Origin: an uncultured Clostridia bacterium
Lineage (GTDB): Bacteria; Bacillota; Clostridia; UMGS1883
DNA length: 64,000 nucleotides
Direction of reading: 5' to 3'
Assembly: GCA_934454525.1 (NCBI GenBank)
Contig: CAKSFM010000013.1
Coordinates: 20,977 to 84,976 of the forward strand
This document shows positions 1 to 9,836 of the stretch, piece by piece. A program made the translations under genes and the position numbers. Under the pieces are notes generated by a model. It had not been told where the DNA came from, made no database searches, and saw only the letters and a list, made by a program, of their open reading frames with translations. How positions within the stretch are numbered: position 1 is the first letter of the stretch; each line of letters begins with the position of its first letter.

Positions 1-3000
1 GCGCCGCCGCAGATATACCGTCGCGCACTGCAACAACCTTTCCCTGCAAATCCCAGTAAACGGTAACGTCCTTGCCTGCTTTCACATTTTCATCCGTTCC
101 GCGCCAATCCTTTGAAAACTCAAACGTTTTCCCTGCAACGGTGATTTCATCGTTCGACATATCAACGGAATCTATATTTCCGCCCCAGCACTCGTCAACA
201 AGTGTGAAATCTGCATATTTTCCGCTCGGACTGATAAGCGCCGCCAAAACATCCCATTCACGCAGCTCGCGCAGTCCGAAAACATCACCGTGCTTGTCCT
301 TAATCGTATATTCGTCAAAATCCTTCAGCCGGACGGAATATCCCTCCGAACCGGCATTGTTGACATATTTATCGTAAATGGCTTCCTTTGTTGCGTCCGT
401 TGTTCCGACAACAATGTTTTTATATGCCCTGATTATAACCGTATCGCCGGAGGTACACTCACCGTCGCCGTTGTTATCGACAAAGGTTATCGTTCCTGCT
501 TTCGGATTGAGCATTTCATCGGAATAATCATACAGCCGCTCTGTATTATAGATAAAGTTCGCAGACTTGCTGATTTTATATGTACGCGTTTTGTCGCTTT
601 CGTCCGTGTACTTATAAGTCATATTTTCAAACGACGTTATGTCGCTCGCTTCAATTGTTGTGAGCTTTGTTCCTGCGGATTTTTCAAAGTAAAGAACCTC
701 ATTATCATCACTTGAATCGGATTCCTTATAGTAATATGTAACAGTGCAGCCGAGAAGCTGTCCACAGCTTCCGTCACTGTCGATATATTCCTCAGAGCCG
801 ATTTTAACAAATCCCTTGCGCGCCGCTTCTTCGCCGTTTATTCCCGCGCGCGGATCGGCATTTACAATGCCCTTATCCTTATAAATATCATGGTAAACAC
901 GAAGGAACGTTTCATCCGATTTAAGCGTATATTCCGCGTCTGTTCCGAGTGTTTCCGCCGTGAAAACCTTCTCGTCAAGCATATTATAAAACAGCCTTAA
1001 AAAATCCTGCTTTGTAATTGCACCGTCAGAGGTTTTGCTTACTTCTTTAAGTATGCCGCGCTTTGAGGCAAATTTCTCATAATCCGCATCGGTATTTCCT
1101 GCACGTTTCGCAAGCTCCTCCTCACCGAGTACACGAACGGCGATTTTCACCGCATCGCTGTATGTGAGCATGTTTTCTCCGCCGAAAACGCCGTTTTCGG
1201 TCGTCATCAGTCCGCTTGCCAGAACGGGGTAAACATATCCTGCGTTTTCATTGTCCGCCGCGCAGTCGGAGGGAATATTTTCCGACGCCGCTCCCTCAGT
1301 AAGATTTACCAGGCTGCAAAGCATTTTCGCTGCGTCGTACCTCGTAAGCCCGCGCGTGAGATTGCCTGCGTCTCCGCTGTAAATCCCGAGCGAGCGGAGT
1401 TTTCCTATTATTTCGTTATCCTTGTCCTTAACATCGGTTTTAATTGCTTCAACATTTGTCATCAGTCTGTCAAGCATAACCGCCGCTTCCGCACGCGTCA
1501 GGCTGTCTGCCGGTCTGAAATTACCCTGCGAATCGCCCTTAACAACCTCCGACTTGTACATCGCAAGCACGGACGGCAGCGCGTAATCCGCAATATTATC
1601 CTGATCGCCGAACACGTCTCCGACGATTACGGCATATTCAAAGCCCTGTCCGACAGCCGTCTTATCCTTTTTATCGGGATCATCCGACCTCGGCTGTGAG
1701 TCGTCAAAAACCACTCCGCACGCCTCTGCCGCGCGCCTGCATATAACGGCAGCGTCCTGCCTTGTAATATTCTTTGAAACGCCGAACAGACTGTCACTGA
1801 TGCCTTTGATAATCCCCTGTTCAACGCCGGAAGCAACAACGCCGTAAAACCACTTGTCGCTCGTGACATCCGTGAACCCGGGAGCTGCCGCACCGGTCTT
1901 TTCAAGCTTCAGCGCCCGCACTGCAATCGCCGCAAATTCCTCGCGCGTGATGCTGTCCGCCGGGGCAAATGACTGCGCCGTTTTTCCGTTCACAACTCTT
2001 TTTGCCGCAAGCTTATTGATTGAATTCTTTGCCCAGTCAAACCCCTCAAGGTCGCCGAAACCTGCCGCCGTGTTTCCGTTGTTATTTGTGCCGTTTCCGT
2101 TGTCATCTGCATTCTTGCTTGTGTCGGTCGGAACAAGCAGCGTTCCTTTTCCGCCGCCGCCTCCTCCGCCGCTGCCGCCTGTACTTCCGCTTCCGCCGTC
2201 ATCATAATTTTTAACGGCTTTATCAAATTCAGCGGCATATTCGCTGACGGCTGCACAGTTCTCGGTGTTCATTGAGGAAAGAATTTTTATCTGCTTTTCT
2301 TCGCTGTACGTCTTAAATTCTCCGTACCTTGCCGCGCCGATAAGCGTGTTTGCAATATCAAGCGCCTTAAGCTCCTTGCCCTTGGAATTAACCGAGGTCA
2401 GCGTTGTGATAACCGCGGTTTCGGCAAATTCTTTCTCAAGCGCCGACACGGTTGTGCACTGCATTTTTTTGAGCTTTTCCGCAATTGAAGCTTTGATTTT
2501 GCCGTCCGTTACCGAGGAATCGTTCCACAATTCAACGGCAGGGAGATATTTGTCGTCAAAATACTCAAGCAGGCTGTCAAGCGCTTCAACCGCATCCGTT
2601 CCGGTCTCCGCAGTATTAAAATTATTTATCAGCGCCGTCTGCGCAACTGCAAGCTTCAGAGCCTCGAAACTTGCATAGCCATCCTTTGCGCCGTCATAAA
2701 GCGACCCGTAAACGAAAGTCTTATCCTCCGGTCTGAGCGTCATTTTGCAAATATTTTTCAGCCGCCCGTAATCGCGTTCAAACACGTCCTCAACAGCGCC
2801 TGCATCGGCAGCGCCGTTAATTTCATCGAGATAAGCTTTCATCTCATCCTGAGTTATGTAAACAAAGTTTTTCTCGAAAACCTGATTTTCCGCACCTATG
2901 CGAAGCATATATTCTCCGCTTGCCGAGTTAATGCGGAATTTTTCATCAAACCCTCCGTTTTTATCCAGCGTGATTTCAGCCGCATATTCAAACGGATTTG

Positions 3001-3193
3001 TATCACTGATTGTTTTCCCGGGCTTCAGCACTTCAACAGACGCCTTTTTGTCGGCCGCATCTCTGAAACTGCCTTGTATGCGCCACTCATTGGTTTGACT
3101 GTCATATGTTATTTTTCCGATCTCAGCAAGCGTTGGCTGAGCTGCAAGCACAGATGCCGCAATCACAGCCGCTGCGGCTTTAATTTTTTTCAT
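1..3193 (-). CDS. SLH-domain S-layer-anchored surface protein (3' end beyond window)
   Basis: The frame opens at ATG 3193 (MKKIKAAAAVIAASVLAAQP, a signal peptide) and stays open to base 1, about 1064 codons, so the C-terminus is missing. Seen in order: signal peptide to about residue 23; a beta-sandwich-like region to about 115; a mainly helical region to about 330; a Gly/Ser-rich linker (about 331-349); then SLH repeats from about 374 (ITREEFAAIAVRAL), 437 (ITRQDAAVICRRA) and 518 (LTRAEAAVMLDRLM), plus two weaker SLH-like units. After that comes a long beta-rich tail of the kind also present in the SLH protein at 40035-42719. SLH repeats bind pyruvylated secondary cell-wall polymer, so the protein should be surface-attached. 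It is last in a run behind the beta-helix enzyme and an AraC gene, and may present or anchor a carbohydrate-active surface layer. The start has a good GGGAGGAACG ribosome binding site. Confidence 0.85.
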   Translation of the reverse strand, partial: MKKIKAAAAVIAASVLAAQPTLAEIGKITYDSQTNEWRIQGSFRDAADKKASVEVLKPGKTISDTNPFEYAAEITLDKNGGFDEKFRINSASGEYMLRIGAENQVFEKNFVYITQDEMKAYLDEINGAADAGAVEDVFERDYGRLKNICKMTLRPEDKTFVYGSLYDGAKDGYASFEALKLAVAQTALINNFNTAETGTDAVEALDSLLEYFDDKYLPAVELWNDSSVTDGKIKASIAEKLKKMQCTTVSALEKEFAETAVITTLTSVNSKGKELKALDIANTLIGAARYGEFKTYSEEKQIKILSSMNTENCAAVSEYAAEFDKAVKNYDDGGSGSTGGSGGGGGGGKGTLLVPTDTSKNADDNGNGTNNNGNTAAGFGDLEGFDWAKNSINKLAAKRVVNGKTAQSFAPADSITREEFAAIAVRALKLEKTGAAAPGFTDVTSDKWFYGVVASGVEQGIIKGISDSLFGVSKNITRQDAAVICRRAAEACGVVFDDSQPRSDDPDKKDKTAVGQGFEYAVIVGDVFGDQDNIADYALPSVLAMYKSEVVKGDSQGNFRPADSLTRAEAAVMLDRLMTNVEAIKTDVKDKDNEIIGKLRSLGIYSGDAGNLTRGLTRYDAAKMLCSLVNLTEGAASENIPSDCAADNENAGYVYPVLASGLMTTENGVFGGENMLTYSDAVKIAVRVLGEEELAKRAGNTDADYEKFASKRGILKEVSKTSDGAITKQDFLRLFYNMLDEKVFTAETLGTDAEYTLKSDETFLRVYHDIYKDKGIVNADPRAGINGEEAARKGFVKIGSEEYIDSDGSCGQLLGCTVTYYYKESDSSDDNEVLYFEKSAGTKLTTIEASDITSFENMTYKYTDESDKTRTYKISKSANFIYNTERLYDYSDEMLNPKAGTITFVDNNGDGECTSGDTVIIRAYKNIVVGTTDATKEAIYDKYVNNAGSEGYSVRLKDFDEYTIKDKHGDVFGLRELREWDVLAALISPSGKYADFTLVDECWGGNIDSVDMSNDEITVAGKTFEFSKDWRGTDENVKAGKDVTVYWDLQGKVVAVRDGISAAA

Positions 3194-3235
3194 AATAACG
3201 TTCCTCCCAGAATAAATTCACATTTGCAAAGCGCA

Positions 3236-4117
3236 TCAGTTCAGCAGTTTTTTATACATTGTTTTAAGCTCAAGGTATTTTGCATAGTTTTTCCTGTACT
3301 CTCTTACGTATTTCGGTTTAATTCCGTATGCCTTTTCAAACACATCGTAAAAGTAAGTCTTATTCGTAAAGCCGCACCGGGCAATCACGCTGTCAATCGA
3401 TTCATCCGTTTCCCATAAAGTGAAAATTACAACGTTAAGCCGTTTTTGGATTAAAAGCTGTTTAAACGACAAACCGTAGCACTTTTTCAGTTTACTCGAA
3501 AAATATCTCGGATCATAATTGAACATTCGCGCAACCTCACCGAGCTTAAGCGGCTTTGTGCAATTGTCTGTAATATAGTTAATTGCGTCCGCAAGCGGCA
3601 GTTCCTCATATCCATCCGTTCCCGAAACGGCTCTTCGCACCGCAATGTTTAAAATGTTGTCAATATAGTTTTTGATAAATCCGACATAGCCGAATTCTTT
3701 TTTTATGAACTCGTTAAGGATTTCAAAAAATATGTCTTCAATGCGCCTGGCATCATTTTCATCGTTAATGTCAATACACAGAAAGCCTTTTTCGAGCTCA
3801 AAGCCGTAAAGCCGCAAAAGTTCTTTAAGGCTTGATTCCGCTTTGAGCGATTCTTTCAGAAAATCCGCTCTGAACAGAATGTTATAATACTTTGTTGTTT
3901 CCCATATTTTCACACTGTGAACACATTCATAATCAATTATAATCAGTGAGCCGCGCCGCACTCTGTGTGAAACATCATTCATTTTATGTTCACCGTGCCC
4001 GGCAACAATATATATTATCTCGATGCCGTCGTGGACATGGCTTTCCTCATCGCAGCCGTATTCAATGTATTTAACATCGCAGCTTAGCTGCTCATTTTCA
4101 ATTTTAAAGCGTCTCAT
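3236..4117 (-). CDS. AraC-family transcriptional regulator (cupin sensor + HTH)
   Basis: This 293-residue protein has an N-terminal cupin-type sugar-sensing fold (HVHDGIEIIYIVAGHGEHK, followed by RRGSLIIIDYECVHSV) and a C-terminal double helix-turn-helix. The first helix-turn-helix lies around LKLGEVARMFNYDPRYFSSKLKK; the second carries the family signature CGFTNKTYFYDVFEKAYGIKPKYVREYR. Members of this class usually activate nearby carbohydrate genes when a sugar binds the cupin. It lies 18 bases downstream of the large beta-helix gene and 42 bases upstream of the SLH gene on the same strand, so it is probably co-transcribed and controls this cluster. The ligand cannot be read from the sequence. 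Confidence 0.88.
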   Translation of the reverse strand: MRRFKIENEQLSCDVKYIEYGCDEESHVHDGIEIIYIVAGHGEHKMNDVSHRVRRGSLIIIDYECVHSVKIWETTKYYNILFRADFLKESLKAESSLKELLRLYGFELEKGFLCIDINDENDARRIEDIFFEILNEFIKKEFGYVGFIKNYIDNILNIAVRRAVSGTDGYEELPLADAINYITDNCTKPLKLGEVARMFNYDPRYFSSKLKKCYGLSFKQLLIQKRLNVVIFTLWETDESIDSVIARCGFTNKTYFYDVFEKAYGIKPKYVREYRKNYAKYLELKTMYKKLLN

Positions 4118-4135
4118 AAATTCACCCTTGAATTA

Positions 4136-7100
4136 TTATTTCACAACTACAGCTTTTCCCGCAGGAATATAGCGGTCATTCAGAATCAGAAGCAAAATCT
4201 TTTTTGCATTTTCATCCGGCTGCGCAAACGTTGCCGTTTCCTCAACACCTTTAATGCCGGTTATGTTCTTCCTTTCAAGTCCGATAACCGACCCGTCTGC
4301 CGCATACTGCACCAGAATTGCCGCCAATGTATTTTCAGCATAGTAATTGTTAGTAATGCTTGCACTTACGGTTTTATCACTGTTGATTGCAGCTGCCGAT
4401 TCAATCCGCGCACCGTTCGAAAATGTGTAAACTCCGCTTTCCCAATCACCTGCGAACTGCCGCGAAGTGTTATGCGCTGTCACTTTCCAGTAAAGCTGCT
4501 CCGTTGACTCCGGAATTTCAATATCCGCATAATTATAGAAAACATCGGTCTGTGCTATCACGTTCTCAAAGTCACTGTCCGAGGCAACCGTCACGGTATA
4601 TTTTGTCGCTTCAAAAGCATCGTTCCAAATGAAGCGCACATTGCCCGGCGTCACCTTTTCTCCGCAGGGATAAACTGCTGTAAGCGCAGACTTCTCCGGC
4701 GTGTTTCCGCTCTGAATACCAATCAGATTAATATCAAAGCTGCCTTCATAAGGGTTATTCAGATCCGGGTTTGCATAACCCTTAAATCTGAAATCCTGAT
4801 TTGCCGCGTCAACAAACGGAGCCTGCTCTGTTGTCAGATTATCATGGTTATACGATATATCTCCATACCCTGCCGTATATGTTCCGATGCCGTTGCTGCT
4901 TCCGCCGTTTGCACCCGGACCGTTAACACATACATTGCCCTTAATTATATTCAGCCCTGCAAGCGTTCTGTCCGTTCTGCTTGAGCTTTCAACAATTGTT
5001 TTAAGATTCGGATATGCCGCATAATACAGCTCCTGGTCGGCAATGTTACTGTTGAATTTGTCAGGATCGCTGTTATCATTGCTTGCCGCTCCGCCGTTTT
5101 TAAAATCAATATTGGTCTTTTCAATATTCACACTCGTATTATATTCGTACCTGTTGTCAATCCCGTTCGTATAAACATTGATATACGCATTGTTTATAAT
5201 ATTGTGGTGCGCATACATTCCCGTTTGGTTATCATCCCAATAAATTGCCGGCTTATGCGCATACGTCGGAATGTATGTTCCCTTTATATCATGGATATAG
5301 TTATATGCCGTTTCCGTTCCGCGCTGAAGCGTGTTTCGTCCGCCGTAGATTGCGCCGCAGTCATCTGTTTCCTGAATAACGTCATGAATTTCGTTATATT
5401 TTATCAGATGATCATTTCCGTAATGGCGGATTGCCTGGAAATCGGCACGGCTTATATTATTGTGCAGAACGCTGTTTCCACAGCCTTTGACAAGAATCGC
5501 TTCACGCGCTTTTATCTTTTGCGAGCATTTGAAAAACAAATTGTTTTCAATTACATTATTACCCTTTTTAAGGGTGTCAACATTGCCGCCATCAAGTATT
5601 ATTGCGCTGCCTCCGATATTATCAAACCTGCAGTCCTCAATTCTGCAGCCATATGCCGCGTCAATATTTTGCCGCTGCCAGTAGTTTTTATCCGTTTCGG
5701 CTTCTTTTGTTCCGTAAATATTTATGCCGTATGTTCCGATATTTCTGAAATCGCAGTTTTTAACCGAAACATTTTTCACTCCGCACGCCTCAATTGCTGC
5801 GCCGCGCGTACTTTCAAAAGTTATTCCTTCAAACGAAATGCCGTCATTGTCAGTAATGCTGATCATTGCATTTTTCAGTGCAGATATTTCAAACGAAGCA
5901 TTTTTCATGCTGTCCGGCATGTAATAATAAAGCTTCATGGTATCTTTATCAATATACCATTCTGTCGGCATATCCAGTTCTTCCAGTAAATTGAAAGCTT
6001 TCCATCGCCATGATTTTCTTACGAATAAAGAGGGGTTTTGCTTAACAGTAATTCCGGCGTCTTCTCTCGTTGAAACGGTTACTGTCTTTGCCTGCGCATC
6101 GACCGATGCCGCAGGGGTGCGTATATAGTCAAAGTCGCGGCTCAGATAACCCCCGACCCACCAATCCTTTGCGCCTGTCCACAACGAGGGTTCATCATCC
6201 GCATACGAAAATGTATCCGCAGAAACATACCCGTATTCTGCATAGTTTCCCTGTCCGTTCGGCCACTGTGCAAGCTGCTGTTCATTTCCGTCAGCGTAAA
6301 ACGCGGGATACTCGATTTTCCCGAACAGTTCGGAAATCGTCGGCTGCGCTGCGTCATCTTCCGCAAGACTGTACGGAAATCCTTGCTCGGTAAGATTTAT
6401 TTCGTAAAGATTGTCACGCACGTTTTCTTTAACGCGGTTCAGCACAGCAGCGTCCGTTGTCCTCTGCATCTGCAACGGATCAAGCCTGATTCCTCCGGTA
6501 AAAACAACTCTTTCGCCGGGCGCAGCCTTATAAACGGTCTTTGCGCCGGACAAATCGTTCTCATCAAAAGAAACACCTTTGTCAAAATAATATCTTCCTC
6601 CGCCGAACACAACATCAATATCTCCGTCATAGCCATTTTGGCGCAGGCTTCGCACCCTGTCGCGCGCACCCTTAAGCGTTGCAAGCGGTTCAGATTCATT
6701 TCCGATTTTATTGTCCGAGCCGTTCTCCGATACGAAGATTGTTTTCTTCAGCTGTGCTGCAACAGGATATGCGCTTGATGCAAGTCCGTACCTGTCCGAT
6801 ACTGCCATAATCCTCAGATTTTCAAGGTCTTTCGTTGACTTAACGGTGATTTTCGCGCCGCCGTCATACGGTGTTATATTAAAACCGTTTAAAACGCTGC
6901 TGCCGCTGCGGTCCACGCAGTACCATCCGAGATTCTGGCTCAGCATACCTTTTATTCCTGCCTGATTCACAACCTCGGCATGAATGTCAATAACATCTCC
7001 GACTTCCAAAGTTTCTGATTTTTCATACGAAAGCTTTATCTGCCACGGAACCTCCTCCGCAAAATATACGGAGTCATTGTTAGATGTATCAAGATAAAAG

Positions 7101-8686
7101 CGAGTACCCTCGGTTGTCTTATCGGGGAATCCGCAGTAAATATTATTTCTGTACGAGTTGGAATTGCTGAAATTGTTTGGAATTGTTATCGTTGCGCGAA
7201 ACGGCATCCAATCGTCAGAATCAATTGCCATGCCCGCTTTTCCGTATTCCTTTGTGTATACGATTGTGTCCTCTCCCCATGAATTATTCATTGCCGCCCC
7301 GAAGCGCGGAGTGCTTCCGTTTGTTGAAGCGTTTTTCAGATTCGCTGATATAACATATGTTTTCCCATTTTCCGCAACAAAGCCGAAAGAACCTGCACCG
7401 ACTCCGTTACGTGCCTGGTTAAGCGTAAAGCCGGCAAAACCCTTGTATTCCGATCCGCTCATCGAAAGCCTGCCCGTACCCTCTCTTAAATACCAAACGG
7501 TGCTGTAGCCTGCTCTGCCGTCAACAGTCTGTTTAATGTCATATGTAACCGAGGCATGGTTATTTACACACAGATACTTATATCCGTTCACTGCCGCCGC
7601 GTCCGGAATAAGATTTTCCGGCACTATTCCCGTTCTGTCATCAAGCGCTTTATCCGTTATAAGAATTTTCGCCGTTCTGACAAATCCGTCATACAGTTTT
7701 GACTTTGCCGCAATAATATACTCGCCTTTTTCAAGACCTTCGCTCCACGATGCAATAACCGAAGCGCCGCTTCCGTCAAAAGTAAAAGTAATTCCGCTCT
7801 CCTCCGTGCTGCCGTCATTTTTGAGAGCGTACCAGTCAAAATCCTGTGAAAGGGCACCCTTTAAGCCAAGCTGATTCACAACCTCGGCATCAAGCCTCAC
7901 GCTTGTTTTGTTAATCAGAACGCTTTCACTTGCGTGCAGTTTAATATCAAACGGCTGCTCCTGCGCAAAGTAAACCGAATCCTTCTCCGAAGAATCTATA
8001 TAAAAGCTTGCTCCCTCCGCAGTTTTGTCTGGAAATCCGAGATAAATATTATTTCTGTAGGAATTTGAGTTGCTGAAATCGTTCGGAATTGTTATTGTTG
8101 CACAGAAAGGCATCCAATCGTCAGAATCAATTGCCATGCCCGCTTCTCCGTATTCATTTGTGTATACGATTGTGTCCTTTTTCCATGCGTTGTTCATTGC
8201 CGCTCCGAAATATGGAACTATACCGTTTTCGGACGCGTTTTTCAATTTTGCGTATATAACATATGTTTTCCCGTTTTCGGCAACAAATCCGAAGGAGCCG
8301 TCACCCGTGCCGCCGCGCGCCTGATTGAGAGTGAAGCCCGCAAAACCCTTATATTTTTTGTCTTCCATTGAAAGCATACCTGTTCCGGCTCTGAGATACC
8401 ACCTGCACATGCCGGTAAGGGCTTGATCTGAATAGGGTGTGTCATATGTAACCTCATATTGATTATTAACGCAGAGGTATTTAAACCCTCTCTGCTCCGA
8501 TGCATCCGGAATAAGATTTGTATTTATTGCTGCGTAATCCGCCTCGTAGTCCTTTAACCCGGCGATCTCAGAAGCGCCGTCAGCCGCCGCAGGGATAACA
8601 AATGAGGTTATGCAGAATATAGCGGCAGCAAAAAAAGCAGCCGCACGACAAACACCGTTTTTTCTCATGGAACACACCGCCTTCAC
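4136..8686 (-). CDS. Giant secreted right-handed beta-helix protein, GH141/pectinase-like, with duplicated N-terminal modules
   Basis: A 1516-residue exported protein with a signal peptide at 1-35. It opens with two tandem homologous units of about 300 residues (each starting NLIPDA and containing KYLCVNN, SFGFVAENGKTYVI, SDDWMPF and NSYRNNIY), which look like jelly-roll carbohydrate-binding modules. Around residue 640 comes FVSENGSDNKIGNESEPLAT then ARDRVRSLRQ, the usual opening of long parallel beta-helix enzymes such as GH141 and related pectin-active families. Many beta-helix coils follow (NCDFRNIGTYGINIYG, NNLFFKCSQ and similar). A fibronectin-III-like domain (YTVTVASDSDFENVIAQTD, then LYWKVTAHNTS) and a short tail end the protein. 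It probably cleaves or modifies a plant or bacterial polysaccharide outside the cell. The exact family and substrate are inferred; no catalytic residues could be assigned with certainty. First gene of its operon. Confidence 0.75.
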   Translation of the reverse strand: MKAVCSMRKNGVCRAAAFFAAAIFCITSFVIPAAADGASEIAGLKDYEADYAAINTNLIPDASEQRGFKYLCVNNQYEVTYDTPYSDQALTGMCRWYLRAGTGMLSMEDKKYKGFAGFTLNQARGGTGDGSFGFVAENGKTYVIYAKLKNASENGIVPYFGAAMNNAWKKDTIVYTNEYGEAGMAIDSDDWMPFCATITIPNDFSNSNSYRNNIYLGFPDKTAEGASFYIDSSEKDSVYFAQEQPFDIKLHASESVLINKTSVRLDAEVVNQLGLKGALSQDFDWYALKNDGSTEESGITFTFDGSGASVIASWSEGLEKGEYIIAAKSKLYDGFVRTAKILITDKALDDRTGIVPENLIPDAAAVNGYKYLCVNNHASVTYDIKQTVDGRAGYSTVWYLREGTGRLSMSGSEYKGFAGFTLNQARNGVGAGSFGFVAENGKTYVISANLKNASTNGSTPRFGAAMNNSWGEDTIVYTKEYGKAGMAIDSDDWMPFRATITIPNNFSNSNSYRNNIYCGFPDKTTEGTRFYLDTSNNDSVYFAEEVPWQIKLSYEKSETLEVGDVIDIHAEVVNQAGIKGMLSQNLGWYCVDRSGSSVLNGFNITPYDGGAKITVKSTKDLENLRIMAVSDRYGLASSAYPVAAQLKKTIFVSENGSDNKIGNESEPLATLKGARDRVRSLRQNGYDGDIDVVFGGGRYYFDKGVSFDENDLSGAKTVYKAAPGERVVFTGGIRLDPLQMQRTTDAAVLNRVKENVRDNLYEINLTEQGFPYSLAEDDAAQPTISELFGKIEYPAFYADGNEQQLAQWPNGQGNYAEYGYVSADTFSYADDEPSLWTGAKDWWVGGYLSRDFDYIRTPAASVDAQAKTVTVSTREDAGITVKQNPSLFVRKSWRWKAFNLLEELDMPTEWYIDKDTMKLYYYMPDSMKNASFEISALKNAMISITDNDGISFEGITFESTRGAAIEACGVKNVSVKNCDFRNIGTYGINIYGTKEAETDKNYWQRQNIDAAYGCRIEDCRFDNIGGSAIILDGGNVDTLKKGNNVIENNLFFKCSQKIKAREAILVKGCGNSVLHNNISRADFQAIRHYGNDHLIKYNEIHDVIQETDDCGAIYGGRNTLQRGTETAYNYIHDIKGTYIPTYAHKPAIYWDDNQTGMYAHHNIINNAYINVYTNGIDNRYEYNTSVNIEKTNIDFKNGGAASNDNSDPDKFNSNIADQELYYAAYPNLKTIVESSSRTDRTLAGLNIIKGNVCVNGPGANGGSSNGIGTYTAGYGDISYNHDNLTTEQAPFVDAANQDFRFKGYANPDLNNPYEGSFDINLIGIQSGNTPEKSALTAVYPCGEKVTPGNVRFIWNDAFEATKYTVTVASDSDFENVIAQTDVFYNYADIEIPESTEQLYWKVTAHNTSRQFAGDWESGVYTFSNGARIESAAAINSDKTVSASITNNYYAENTLAAILVQYAADGSVIGLERKNITGIKGVEETATFAQPDENAKKILLLILNDRYIPAGKAVVVK

Positions 8687-8701
8687 TGAATTTATATTTA
8701 G

Positions 8702-8730
8702 ATTTTATCATGCTTCATAAATCTTCACAA
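8702..8730 (-). promoter_or_regulatory. Sigma-A-type promoter for the beta-helix gene
   Basis: On the minus strand TTGTGA (8730-8725) and TAAAAT (8707-8702) are separated by 17 bases, a good match to the housekeeping consensus, about 15 bases upstream of the start codon of the beta-helix gene. No operator palindrome is obvious around it. Confidence 0.5.
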
Positions 8731-9450
8731 TGTCATAAACACAGTTGTTTTCAGGCTTAAACGCCTGTTGTTTTAAAAAAAGTATCAGTTTATACACATT
8801 TTTTAAATAATGCATAAAAAAACGTCCAAATATTTGTTCTTTTTTGTTCATTCCCGGCAGTTTTGCCTATAATTTATTGCTGCAATCCGGCGGCTGCATA
8901 TGCGATTTGTCCGCTCGGTTACAGCGTCGGTAAAATTTAGGAAATATCTTCATACATCGAAAATTCCGCGCATTATCATAAAACATGGTTTTTCTTATAA
9001 ATTAAAAGTTCTTCTTCGGATAAAGTCTTTACAGCATTGCGCGAAGATCCTCCCATAATATTTTTTATCATTGCTGCCGTCCATTTTTAATATCCCTCCA
9101 TTTTGACAAATCTCAAATGAACACGGCGGCGGACGACAACAGATTCCGCAGTTTTCGCGCAATAAAAAAACAGTCAAAACATTTCGCAAAAACTGCGAAT
9201 TTTTTGGCTGCGTGATATGAACTTGATCCTCCTGTTTTGCTTGAAATTGAAAAGATTGAAGATAGTCTTTTTGATGCCGAATTATCATTAAATGACATAG
9301 CCGCCTGCAGCTCAATGTCACCCGCTATAATAATAGAAATTATTTTAAAAGTATTATCAAGAAATTCGCAGGCACATTTCCCAAACAATATCAATTTTAA
9401 AAAAGGGGAAATATTTTTATTAATTTTGCCAATAGACATAATATAACCAA
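8731..9450. other. Long AT-rich intergenic stretch without a convincing gene
   Basis: About 700 bases separate the beta-helix operon from the toxin island. A plus-strand open frame at 9216-9446 (containing LFDAELSLNDIAACSSMSP) has no start with a ribosome binding site and may be a gene scrap. On the minus strand a good ribosome binding site precedes a 29-codon frame (ATG near 9082, MDGSNDKKYYGR) that ends at once. I do not support a functional gene here. The low GC and broken frames agree with decayed mobile DNA. Confidence 0.5.
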
Positions 9451-9456
9451 TATGTT

Positions 9457-9516
9457 ACAATAAATTTGCAGGATAATGTTGCGCCCACGGGCACAGATCC
9501 AAGGGCGATTTATTGT
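9457..9516 (+). other. Nested hairpin in the leader of the toxin operon
   Basis: ACAATAAAT (9457-9465) pairs with ATTTATTGT (9508-9516), and inside it CGCCC (9482-9486) pairs with GGGCG (9503-9507). The two right-hand arms are contiguous while the left side has a 16-base bulge. It lies upstream of the likely -10 element and so may be a DNA cruciform, an old terminator or an operator rather than a leader RNA. Confidence 0.35.
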
Positions 9517-9554
9517 TATAATGAATATAAACTGCTTACGCAGTGTTGATTCTA

Positions 9555-9563
9555 TGATATAAT
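9555..9563 (+). promoter_or_regulatory. Extended -10 promoter of the toxin operon
   Basis: TGATATAAT at 9555-9563 is a perfect extended -10 (TGn plus TATAAT). The -35 region is poor (TTACGC around 9536), which is acceptable for extended -10 promoters. Transcription would start about 40 bases before the toxin ATG at 9609. The ribosome binding site GGAGG lies at 9595-9599, nine bases before that ATG. Confidence 0.5.
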
Positions 9564-9608
9564 AGACTTATACTACATAACAAAAAATTAAATCGGAGGA
9601 ATGATTTA

Positions 9609-9836
9609 ATGCCGAATGTACCTATCCCGCACCCCTCTTTTCTTGATGAGTGCGAAAAATATAGAGTTGACGCCGGAAAACAAATTTACCGGAAATACGA
9701 TAAATATTACACATGGGACGGCTTGCACGGTGAGATTGAGGTATACAACAAAAGAGGTTTTCACCTTATGGTTCTTGATCCGTATGGGAAAAAAATCAAA
9801 GACGCAGTGAAAGGGAGGAATATCAATGTACGATAA
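9609..9836 (+). CDS. Colicin E3/pyocin S6-type ribosomal RNase toxin, stand-alone domain
   Basis: The 75-residue protein is essentially only the nuclease domain of colicin E3. The stretch KYYTWDGLHGEIEVY aligns by eye with the colicin E3 catalytic stretch (YEWDSQHGELEGY), keeping the Asp, His and both Glu of the active site. The C-terminal VKGRNINVR matches the E3 C-terminus, including the catalytic Arg. In E3 this domain cuts 16S rRNA in the decoding centre and stops translation; the same activity is inferred here. Translocation and receptor domains and a signal peptide are all absent, so it should act inside the cell that makes it, or it is a cassette of a polymorphic toxin. It overlaps the next gene by 11 bases, the arrangement expected for a toxin with its immunity or antitoxin partner. 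Confidence 0.85.
   Translation: MPNVPIPHPSFLDECEKYRVDAGKQIYRKYDKYYTWDGLHGEIEVYNKRGFHLMVLDPYGKKIKDAVKGRNINVR

Noticed and set aside
1854..2207. Plus-strand frame ending in a long proline run
   Set aside because: It is the complement of the Gly-rich linker of the SLH protein.
5204..5989. Plus-strand open frame of 261 codons within the beta-helix gene
   Set aside because: Cys/Ile-rich shadow of the conserved minus-strand coding sequence, with no domain.
8995..9321. Minus-strand frame with a good ribosome binding site before MDGSNDKKYYGR
   Set aside because: Only 29 codons follow the start, and the longer frame is Cys/Arg-rich without a family; not supported as a gene.
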